Shown piece by piece: positions 15,262-24,005 of a DNA stretch of 28,329 bases; the stretch's first letter is position 1; every line of letters starts with the position of its first letter. Below the pieces are notes generated by a model, which made no database searches, was not told the origin of the DNA, and was given only the letters and a program-made list of their open reading frames with translations. The position numbers and the translations under genes are program-made. Origin of the DNA: Dissophora ornata (Eukaryota; Mortierellomycota; Mortierellomycetes; Mortierellales; Mortierellaceae); contig MU616985.1 in the NCBI GenBank assembly GCA_025201705.1, forward strand, positions 1-28,329, read 5' to 3'.

Positions 15262-16911
15262 ATGCCCGAAGAGCAGTCGAACAACAGCGACGTTACTCCG
15301 ACTAAGCATATCAAGTCCCTCACCATTGAGATCCCATCGTACGAGATAGGACCAAGTGGCATCCCAGTCGTATTCAACTGCACGGATGAAGAAACGAATA
15401 TCCGTGTCCGCGTTGTCTTTGAGACCAACTTTGAGTGCAAAGGAAGAGCCCTTAAAATTGATTACTCTGCGATTGCCAAAGTCAGCTGGGACAGTAAGGC
15501 ATTTTCTCTTCTTTGTTTGGGCGTGTTTTAGGCCACATGGACCTGAGAATATTGCCTTTCTTGTTATTAGAGAGTCAAGGCAACAACATGACTTCAACGT
15601 TCAGGAGCAAGATCGTTCTGGCGCAAAAGTCCTATCAGCTAAAGCTTGATCATGGTCCTGCTTCGTTTCAACAGACAGAGGAGACAGAGGCATCTGCAAA
15701 TACCGCAACAGGATCAACGACAGCTACAACGACAACAGCACCACCACCACCCAGCCCCATGTCCAAGAAAATCAGAAAGTTCGTTACAGGTGCAGAGCTT
15801 CCATCGGGTCCCATCCTTCCCGGGAAGTACGTTAAAGAGTTCACCATCACCCTCGACCCGACATTTCCTCCAACCTGCAAAACCGTCTCTGGCGAAGTGA
15901 CCTATCTCATCTCTGCAAAGATTCGCCGTGATTTCCCTAGCACCAATATTGTTAAAACCCAACAATTCCATGTCTTCAAAAGCGTCATCCCACGACCTAT
16001 TGAGGGCTCAGGACTAACGAGATGGACAGAGTGCACAAATTATCAAGGATTGTTCGAAAACAGGATGCCCTATCTATGTCTCTTGCCTCCAATCCCTGTC
16101 TATATGGGGCAGACCTTCCCGTTGTTGATCAGGATCGACCCTGCATTGGCGCAGATGCCAACGGAGGACCAGGCCCGAGAAATGACGATTGAGTCCGTTT
16201 GGCAGAAGGAAGGCACAGAGAGACGAAGGAAACGTCGGTTTTGGACCAAACGGCCACCAACCCCTCTTGATCTCAAACCTGAGGAACCGATCAGAGTGGA
16301 GAGTGTTTGTGTGAAGCTCAGGGAGTATACCTGGCACAAATCTGATGGAGCTGTAAAGTTTACTGAAAAACAGATCCTGTCACAGAACATCAAGTATGGA
16401 AAAGGCTCGTCGACCTCCACCTCAACCTCGCCCCCGACATCAGCCTCAGTTTGGGCATATCAGATGCCAGAAGAAAGTGGAGACAGCAGTAGCATAGGTA
16501 GCCACAAGGAGTTTTTTGGGCCCTGTCCAGAACCGGGACAGAGTTGGAAACAGATCTTGATGCTCAAGGTTCCGGAAATGTGGAAAATGACTCAAACCGT
16601 TCGATGCGAATGCCTTACCATCCGACATAACCTCAAGATACTTGTGCGAGTCAAAGTAGGGAATCACCCAGCGAAGGAACTGCGCATCGAGAGTAAAGTG
16701 TTTTTTGTGTTCACTGCACACTACGATATTATAATAATATTTCTCGGGCGCGTTTTTTTTTGTTTTTTTGTTTTTAGTCCAAAACTAACGTTGACACCAA
16801 TACATCTCTGAAATAGTGCCCTTGGCCGTGACGGCCCCTAGACCAGTGCGAGAACCTGGTTCGGCCTTGGATCTCGACCATTACATCAAATATCTTACTG
16901 AATTCCCGTAG
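15262..16911 (+). CDS. Arrestin-like protein D of the tandem array
   Basis: Three exons, 15262-15493, 15571-16692 and 16817-16911, give 482 aa; both introns are phase 1 at the same sites as in A and B. The N-domain reads IKSLTIEIPSYEIGPSGIPV and VRVVFETNFECKGRALKIDY; the middle GKYVKEFTITLDPTFPPTCK and SAKIRRDFPSTNIVKTQQ; the C-domain MPYLCLLPPIPVYMGQTFPL, DLKPEEPIRVESVCVKLREY and TIRHNLKILVRVKVGNHPAK. The terminal exon reads MPLAVTAPRPVREPGS and ends in FP. It differs from A and B in a Thr/Ala-rich linker with a short poly-Pro stretch (residues about 125-150) and a Ser/Thr-rich insert (about 350-365). The first-intron acceptor is a weak TTATTAG. There is no PPxY. The upstream spacer derives from the B downstream region by duplication. 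A poly(A) signal AATAAA lies at 17090-17095. Confidence 0.82.
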
Positions 16912-17402
16912 AAGAAAATCACTAGACCTCGCGATCGGACGCTGTGCAGTCCATTTTATATTGTTTATCTGAAACCGTGTTCGGAAGTCGATCCTGCTGC
17001 GCTGCAATCTCATGTCAATTGAGTGAAAATTCCGCAGAGAAGTGTTCCGCTCCATGATTTCTCTTACGCTATAATCTTATGAATTGAGAAATAAAAATGG
17101 AGAGAGGTCGCTAAACTGCTTGTCCGCCCATGGAATACTTTATGGAAATAGCAAAAATATTAAAAATATTCGAAATACAGAATTGGCAACAGCCCGCAGA
17201 TCACGAATTTATTTTGGGTTTGTGGTTGGATGGTTTAACCATATTTCCATTTGAGCTGCATGGCAAGTGAGTGAGGGTGCCGGATATCGAGCTGTTTATG
17301 CAGGAATGGAGAGAGTGAGAGATTTTTGATGCGAATTTGAGAGATCGAGGCTTTGATGATTCAAGTACGTACTACCAATCTTAAATTTTTACACCCTTCG
17401 AT

Positions 17403-17446
17403 TGTCTTGGCCCCTCGATTGTCTTGGCTGTCTTGGCTGTCTTGGC
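17403..17446 (+). repeat. Four copies of TGTCTTGGC
   Basis: Perfect 9-mers at 17403-17411, 17420-17428, 17429-17437 and 17438-17446. The first two are also preceded by the same TCGAT. It is a small local tandem repeat in the spacer after gene D. Confidence 0.9.
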
Positions 17447-18114
17447 ATTGGGCAACTGCTAATTTGTAATTTGCTGCGTCTCATGCACGTTCAATTGAGA
17501 CCAACCGCCGGACATATCCCAATGCCTACACTGGAAGCGATCATCTCGACGTAACTGAGAATAATGGCAAATGATGGTAGCGTAGATTTGACAATGATCT
17601 GCCCTTTGATGCTACGCAGACACACCGCAGTCGAATTTTTGACTTTTTCGACTTTCTATCAAGGTTCTGTCAGCGTGTCGACATGAGGATCAATTGCGAG
17701 CTAACATGGCTCTATTTGGCCCCTGCGTTCCAATAGGGGGGGGGGGGCATATTTGTCTACCGCGTGCACGCGTGCACTGTGTCCAGCAGGTGGCAAGTGT
17801 AAGTGCGAGAATCGAGGTCATGTAAAATCGTCGACAAAGAGTAGATACGCATCCCTGGTATGATCGGGGCCATGCATATTTCCGGACTAAAGTATTGCCA
17901 AGTTGTAAATAAGCATCATCTCCGTCGGAGAAGGAAGCCCAGCTTGCTCGGAATTTTTTCGGTGGGCTGTTTGTGTTTCTTGGAGGGGGCATGGGAAGGG
18001 AGGACAAGCCAAGATACCAGAGAGATGGCACGCGTTGTTTAGACTTTGGTGTCGCGTACAACTAAAGTGCCTTCACAGCGGCAGTCGTCAGCGTCGTACC
18101 TGGGAACCAACTCT

Positions 18115-18122
18115 TATAAATA
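18115..18122 (+). promoter_or_regulatory. TATA box of arrestin gene E
   Basis: TATAAATA preceded by CTCT, 377 nt before the start codon of E. It is followed by a pyrimidine-rich leader with CTCTCTTT tracts (18308-18340), typical of a fungal core promoter. The transcript would have a leader of about 350 nt. Confidence 0.55.
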
Positions 18123-18377
18123 CAGGAGTAATTTGTGCTCACTCCTTTCGGCCCGCAAAAGGCAAAACGTCGTCCCTGAATTCGTCAGCGCTCTCCATCT
18201 TCTCAAAATACAATACATACTACGAACGCAAAAGGAAAAAAACATTGCCGACAAAACATCGACTTTCCTTCGCCCACTCTTCTTATTCACGCCCCTGCAC
18301 GCACCGTCTCTTTTTTTTTTCTCTCTCTTTCTCTCTCTTGATCCTCCATTGATCTTTCCATCACTCCATTACATTAT

Positions 18378-18389
18378 ATGCCCCTGTAA
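18378..18389 (+). other. Three-codon upstream ORF in the leader of gene E
   Basis: ATG CCC CTG TAA is the only ATG I see between the TATA box and the gene E start. It ends 109 nt before that start, so reinitiation would be needed if it were translated. Confidence 0.35.
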
Positions 18390-18498
18390 ATAGCCCAGGA
18401 CATTCTCATAAGATCGACCTCCTTCCCTCCTCGCCTGTATCGATACCCATTATTATTTTATTCCTACCCCTCACTCATATTCACATACAGTTTTCAAA

Positions 18499-20301
18499 AT
18501 GCGCACACCAAAGGACAGCACCCCTGTTGAATCAAAACAGAAAACACTCTCGATCCATATCACCACAGATCATGTCGGCCCCCATGGAATGCCCTTGGTC
18601 TATGGATCTACGCCAGACAAGATCGGGACGATTAAAGGTGTCGTCAGGTTTTCTTCCAACTATGACTGCAGGGGCCGGGACATTGTCATCATGTACGAGG
18701 CCAAAGCTGAGGCCCAGTGGACAGGTGAGTAATGCTCGCTCGCTCAACAATGACAGTTTACACCCTCCACCTCGCACGCATACCATACTGAAATACAATG
18801 TTTTTGCTTTCATTTGGCACATGTCTGACCACCCTTTATCTTTTAGTATTTGAGAACAAGAAGGTTGTCAACCACAACACCGAGGAGATGTTCGGACACC
18901 ACACCTGGAACTTCGCACTTGAACACACGAGACCAAACGGTCTTACTGTTGCAGCCGGAGTATACGAAAAAGAGTTTGAGGTCAGCCTGGTCCATCCCTC
19001 GGCTCAGATTCAATCTTCAACACCTCCGCCTGTGTCTTCCTCCCCGTCGGCCAATATCCACACCTCCGCCAACACTATGAGTAAGCCAGTAACCTTACTC
19101 CCGTCCAGTAGCTACAGTCCCAACGCAAAGATAAAGTACACGATCCGTGCTATTCTCCGACGACCGTTCCCTTGTGTCACCAACATCGAAGCTTCACAGG
19201 AGGTTTGGGTGATACATTCTTCTCTCCCACCTCCTGCCCCGCCAAAGTCACTGACCCAACCCCCTACATCAGTTGTTGTTGATCACGAGCATTGTGGAAG
19301 TCGAGAGACGGATCCACTTTCATCTGCATTAACGGTCGACGCTACCCCTGCAGTTTCCACATCACCAAAGTCGCTTGTACCATCCTCGCCCTCGGGAGCA
19401 GTTCAGGAGTCACCTTCGCCCTCAGAAGCAGTTCAGGAGCCCTCTCCTTCTACTTCTTCAGAGTCATTCATCTCACTGTCTATGCCCACCAAGGTCATCA
19501 AGTCTGCTCTCTCCATGTTCCCGACCATCGACCTCTCACGTCCAAAGCATCTTTTCCCGTTCTCCTTGTCTGTTCCTCCCACACCCAATACCCCTGCCTT
19601 TGAACCTACCCCTGAAAATCCTCGGCAGAATCAAGCTGCCGCACAATCCTCGATCATAACCCCAACTTCCCAGTTTCCCGAATCGCCTTCAGAGCCCAAG
19701 TCGTCAACGCCTCCTAAAGCGTCCGCATCTTCATCAAGATCATCCTCTCGTTCTTCCAGTGGTAGCGCAAGGAGGAATAGCTCTGACACGGATGATTCAG
19801 GACTCTCGGATGAGGAGAACCCTGTCAATTATACTGGTACATGGGAACCATTCCAGATCCCATACTCTTGCTCAGTGCCGTCAGAAACTGTTTGTCTCGG
19901 ACAAAAAGTACCAATCACCATTCGGTTTGGACCTCGCAAGGGTGATTATCGAAAGAGGAGTGTCGAACGACGGACTAGCAAAGAGAGCAAAAGGAAGGAT
20001 AAGGACCGAAGGAAGCACAGGCAACATGACCATAAGCACGATTCGCATGAGGATGATCATGACCACGATCTGGACGGTGTACCGCCGGGTCCTCGCTTTG
20101 TGGTTAAGAAGGGTATAGTGAAGGTGGTGGAACATACGGTATTAAGGGAAGTCAGTGTAGTGCCGATGCCACCTAAGCTCCGGAGTCAGAGGCATGCTTT
20201 GACTCTCACCAACAATGCCTCCGTCAGCACGCATCGATTGATACATGACCCGCCATCCGACAAGCAAGTTCGTGATCTGACATCCAAGCAGCAGCCTACA
20301 G

Positions 20302-20333
<32 letters not shown>

Positions 20334-21337
20334 AGCAGTGGTCTGATTACGATACCCGATTCCGCCAAGAGCCAAACTCCAGAGAAAATATACCAGAATC
20401 ATACCTACAGTGGGAGCCACTCGCACCTTTACGACCTCCTCCATCGCGAAATACATACGCAGCACCCAGCCAGCAAGGCCGGTATTCAAGAGCAACAGGA
20501 GCAAGAGCTGCCCCCAAAAGGGCATCGACGTAACGAATCTAATGATATCAAGAAACGACTTTTCTTCATGCCAAAACCAAAACGACACAGCTTGGACATG
20601 TCCATCAGGAATATGCCATCACCACCACAATCACCACCACCCTTCTCTCAGGATACTTCGATGCCAACCTCGCCTTTATCTCCATTGCACAACCTTTCCC
20701 CTCGCTCGCCCTCGCCGAATAGCGTAGGCACGCGAATTATCAACACTGTCGAGGCGAAATTCAAAACAGAGACTTTGGTCGTACCTGTGACCTCACATTT
20801 ACAACAGCGCGAACGACGATACCTTCGAAATCTCTACAAGAAGCAACATGGAGACCATGATGACGAACAACGATATGAAAGCCAAGAAGATGATTACGAA
20901 GAAGACGAGGACCGCGAGCAGGATCACGGCGACGAGGAAGGAGATGAAGATAGCGGCGTTTGGCAAACGACTTTCTGGATCCAACTTCCCGGTCCTTCGG
21001 AACTCTCCACATTCACAGAGACTAAGCATATTGTTAAGAGACACACCTTGCAATTGATTCTGCTATGTGGGTTGGTCGACGTAGATGAGGACGCAGGCGG
21101 ACCATCAGCAGCAGTTGTTGCAGAGCGGAGAATCGCGTCAGACTCTGTCATCACTCAACCCGGTGTCAACAAGGAGTTTCGACTTGAGAGTAAGTTCCAT
21201 TTTATTTTGTCTTGAAAGACGCGCTGTAATGGTTTATCCGCAAGCTTATTTATCTGACCATGTACTTTCTCTCTCATGCGTTTATTTGTGTCACTATAGT
21301 GGATCTTCATGTCACCGGCCCGCGCGCGCCTGCTTAG
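18499..21337 (+). CDS. Large divergent arrestin-like protein E
   Basis: Three exons, 18499-18724, 18847-21189 and 21300-21337, give 868 aa. The phase-1 introns sit at the same places as in A, B and D, so it belongs to the family despite weak sequence match. Arrestin segments seen: N-domain LSIHITTDHVGPHGMPLVYG and GVVRFSSNYDCRGRDIVIMY (residues 12-70); IKYTIRAILRRPFPCVTNIE (about 175); the C-domain opening FQIPYSCSVPSETVCLGQKV (about 410); VKKGIVKVVEHTVLREVSVV (about 495); and WQTTFWIQLPGPSELSTF...IVKRHTLQLI (about 785-820). Between them lie long disordered inserts: Ser/Pro-rich (about 205-400), Lys/Arg/His/Asp-rich (445-485), poly-Gln then Pro/Ser-rich (about 560-700) and a Glu/Asp-rich run (750-778). 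The terminal exon is only 12 codons and, like the others, opens on a split Met codon. There is no PPxY. Length is nearly twice that of its neighbours. Confidence 0.78.
20302..20334 (+). repeat. CAA repeat encoding poly-Gln in gene E
   Basis: Eleven CAA codons in a row after a GAA encode a Gln run inside a disordered insert. Pure CAA, so likely length-variable between strains. Confidence 0.85.
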
Positions 21338-22341
21338 AAACCCTACCCACTACCCCTTTCACCACCCCCCCCCATCCTTTTGAGCAAGCAGAAAAATGAA
21401 ATGAAAAATAATACAAAGCTGGCTAGACTGGTTGCTAAATTGATTGCATCTGCGTGTTTCCCGAGGATATGGGCCGATTATTCAAAAGTCTCCCCCCCCC
21501 CCTTCCGAGGAAGTAAAACCTATTAACTTTGATGATGTCCCTACAGATCGATCTACAGGCCAGCCTTGCACAAGGGGCCTTTTTTTATGAGGCATGGGTG
21601 CTGTGATGAATGATGGGGCTGCATTGCAATCGAACAAAACGTATTCTGCAGGTGGTATAATATTTGAATTTGCCTTTGTGGGAAGACCTGCTGATGAGCA
21701 AAATAAGAGTGGTAGAGAAAGAGAGCAGTGCTTGCGCAGGCAGACCCTTGCCACGAAATGAAGCGGACAGGGGCAGACAGAGCCCCCGTTCCCCATCCAC
21801 AACCCCACAAGCGAAAACGGGCGAGCGACGAGAAGACCAGGGCAGGGCAGGGCTAAGAGCTAGGGCAGGGCAAGACAGGGCCAAGGGCGGGGGGCGGGAC
21901 AGGGCAGACAGGGGCGAGCGAACAGCAGTAACGAGCATCACATCAGCGGCTTCTAAAAATACAAAGCGCTGTAATCGAACGCGGGCTGCTGATTCGCTCT
22001 CCAAAACAGAACAAGGCTGAATCGTCGTTCTTTGACGATTAGCTGTCCATCCGTCCATTCGTCTATCCGTCCATTCTCTAGCTTTGTTTTCTTAACTCTT
22101 TATCTCTTTATTCATGTAACCGCATCCCATCTCCACTCTTCTCCCTCATGCCTATTTAAACATTCTAATCTATCCCAGCCGATCTCTCGTCCACTCCCCT
22201 TCCATTCATATTGCATTGCCGTAAAAACAAAGGAGTGTCGTCGGTTCTCATCCCACCCGATCCTTGCCTACCCACAACGGCCCTCTCTTTAGTTCACCTC
22301 TCCAGCAATCCCAGACGACAATCCATCTAATCCACATAATA
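21338..22341 (+). promoter_or_regulatory. Spacer between gene E and the glycosyltransferase
   Basis: No gene is supported. It contains C9-C10 runs near 21366 and 21492, a G-rich block (21838-21917), repeated CCGTCCATT units around 22048-22075 and a pyrimidine-rich leader up to the start codon. A minus-strand frame at 21585-22058 is compositionally biased (Ala/Leu/Ser/Pro) and has no recognisable domain. Confidence 0.5.
21838..21917 (+). repeat. G-rich AGGGC repeat block with quadruplex potential
   Basis: GGG triplets at 21840, 21845, 21850, 21863, 21868 and 21878 are separated by short loops (mostly CA), followed by GGGCGGGGGGCGGG. This satisfies the usual four-run pattern for an intramolecular G-quadruplex on the plus strand, about 450 nt before the next gene. 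Confidence 0.6.
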
Positions 22342-23597
22342 ATGGCATTCGTGCGCTTCTCCTCCCTCCATACCATCCTACTCCTGTCGGTGGCCGTCAT
22401 CTTTTGGCTGGCATGGTCTTCTATTCGTCTGCTAGGTACGCCTGACATTTCACACACTCGACCGATGCGCTCCCTACAAAGTTGGTTTTGGGTCTATGCC
22501 CTGAGTTGACTGACCTATTTATCGTCGATCTATGAAACAAAATAGATGATACATCCAGCAACCTCTCTGCACGGTACCCCGTCGGTGGGTTCAGTGGATC
22601 TTCAGGCGAGGACTTTGAGCCAGAGTTTTTCGACGACAACAATGGACTTCCGGACCCCGAAAAAGACCTGCCCTATGTGACGGATCGCACCGTCTCACCT
22701 CTGGAGAACCTCACCAAGAACTTCACAATCGTCACAGCTGCGTCCGCCAATCACTTTTGCGCCCTGGAGAGTTTCCTCTACTCGTTATCAGAAGTCTTTG
22801 AAGGTCTGGAGCGCACAGAATCGCGGCCAACACTGATCGTTTACAACTTGGGAGGAATGTCCAGCGAGCAAATGGCTCAGCTGGAGTACCTAAAGGAAAA
22901 CCAGTTCATCGACGAGTATAAGGACTTTGAATACGAAAAGTACCCGGACTTTTGGGACATCTCAGTTGCCCGTGGAGAGTATGGCTGGAAAGCTGGCATT
23001 ATCAAGGAAGTCGCAGACCAATACCGTGGCCTGCTTCTGTGGTTAGATTCTGGCAACATGTTGGCACTGGACTTTTTGCGTTACTTGCCTGGATACCTGG
23101 ACAAGTTTGGCTTCTGGAGTCCCCAGAGTTCTGGATCTTTCCGACAGTATACACACCCTGGCTTGCCACAATTCTATGACGACACGCTGGAAGCGTATGC
23201 TCAGGAGACCAACTGCAACGGTGCCGCCATCGCATTCGATGCCTCGAGCGACAAGATCTACAATGGCCTGCTGAACGAATGGTACAGGTGCTCGACAATC
23301 AAGGCTTGCATCGCACCTGAAGGCTCCTCCAGGACCAATCATCGGCAGGACCAAGCTGCACTCACGTATCTGGTCAAGAAGTTGCACTTTGTGGAGCAAT
23401 GCCGACACTTTCCAGAGCACTATGGTGTCACAGTGCACCAAGATAAGGTCTGCAGGGAAAGGATACGGGCCTACAAGATCATGAAGGGACTCGACCAGGA
23501 GAGCGAGAGCATGGAAGGGGAAGAGGAAGAGGAAGAAGAGGAAGGGGGGGAGGAGGAGGAGGGGGGGGAGGAGGGGGGGGACTCTGCAGAACCTTGA
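22342..23597 (+). CDS. Type II membrane glycosyltransferase-like protein (DUF1647-like)
   Basis: Two exons, 22342-22435 and 22546-23597, joined in phase 1, give 381 aa. Residues about 9-30 form a single hydrophobic segment after a short N-terminus, as in Golgi type II enzymes, followed by an acidic stem (about 32-75). The lumenal domain begins FTIVTAASANHFCALESFLY (about 91) and continues with LIVYNLGGM, then KYPDFWDISVARGEYGWKAG (about 163-182), then LLLWLDSGNML (about 195-205). WLDSGN stands where GT-A enzymes have their metal-binding acidic motif. Further on come QYTHPGLPQF and a Cys-containing NEWYRCSTIKACIAPEGSSR. This order matches DUF1647-type predicted glycosyltransferases; donor and acceptor sugars cannot be told. 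The tail (about 350-381) is Glu/Gly low complexity made of GAG/GAA codons broken by G7-G8 runs. An AATAAA at 23698 follows. Confidence 0.7.
23515..23581 (+). repeat. GAG/GGG low-complexity tract at the 3' end of the glycosyltransferase gene
   Basis: Purine-only DNA with G runs of 7-8 (near 23546, 23562 and 23573) encodes the Glu/Gly tail. It is within the last 90 bases of the reading frame, so slippage would change only the extreme C-terminus. Confidence 0.85.
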
Positions 23598-24005
23598 AAG
23601 TTGCTTATCCATCCTAAAGATTACCCGGGGCTATTCCACTAAAAGCATGTATATTTTATAATGATTTACAATCCGCATACACCCTCATGAAGATCATAAT
23701 AAAACAAAAGTAATGTCCATTCTGCGCTTCTATTCTTGAAGCATTATTTACGAGGTTGTGTACTTGATGACCCTCAGCCACTTTAATTAAAAAAAGTCGC
23801 GTATTATTGTAATGTAAAAAACAAACAAAAAGACACGTCCCAGAAGACTCGCGTCCATATTTCGTGCCACCAAAAAAAAAGAAGAAAAAAAAAGAGAGAT
23901 GACATTCTTCTTCTCATCCGCCACCATCCTGCTGGTCATTCCGCTCCTGCAGCCCTTCCAAAACTAATAATAACAACTGAGCACCGAGACAGCATAACCA
24001 TTGCA
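23598..24005 (+). promoter_or_regulatory. Spacer: glycosyltransferase 3' end and POLE2 promoter
   Basis: AATAAA at 23698-23703 (101 nt after the stop) is the likely poly(A) signal of the upstream gene. Further on are A-rich tracts (23789-23894) and GTCGCGTA and CTCGCGTCC motifs. No gene is seen. Confidence 0.5.

Larger units (their letters stand above)
14626..16897 (+). repeat. Segmental tandem duplication, copy 2 (B tail relic, spacer, D)
   Basis: This is the partner of 13159-14613. Here the B tail is the relic and the D gene is intact, the reverse of copy 1 where the B tail is functional and the D-like gene is dead. The junction between the copies lies at 14614-14625. Confidence 0.85.
16912..18498 (+). 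promoter_or_regulatory. Spacer between arrestin genes D and E
   Basis: A 1.6-kb stretch without a supported gene. It holds the D poly(A) signal (17090), four copies of TGTCTTGGC (17403-17446), a G12 run (17736-17747) and, from about 18100, a TATA box and CT-rich leader belonging to gene E. A minus-strand open frame at 17690-18061 has no family resemblance and spans the G-run, so I do not call it. Confidence 0.5.

Noticed and set aside
17690..18061. 123-codon minus-strand ORF in the D-E spacer
   Set aside because: It spans a G12 run, has no recognisable family and no credible start context.
21585..22058. 157-codon minus-strand ORF upstream of the glycosyltransferase
   Set aside because: Ala/Leu/Pro/Ser-biased product of the GGGCAG repeat block; no domain.
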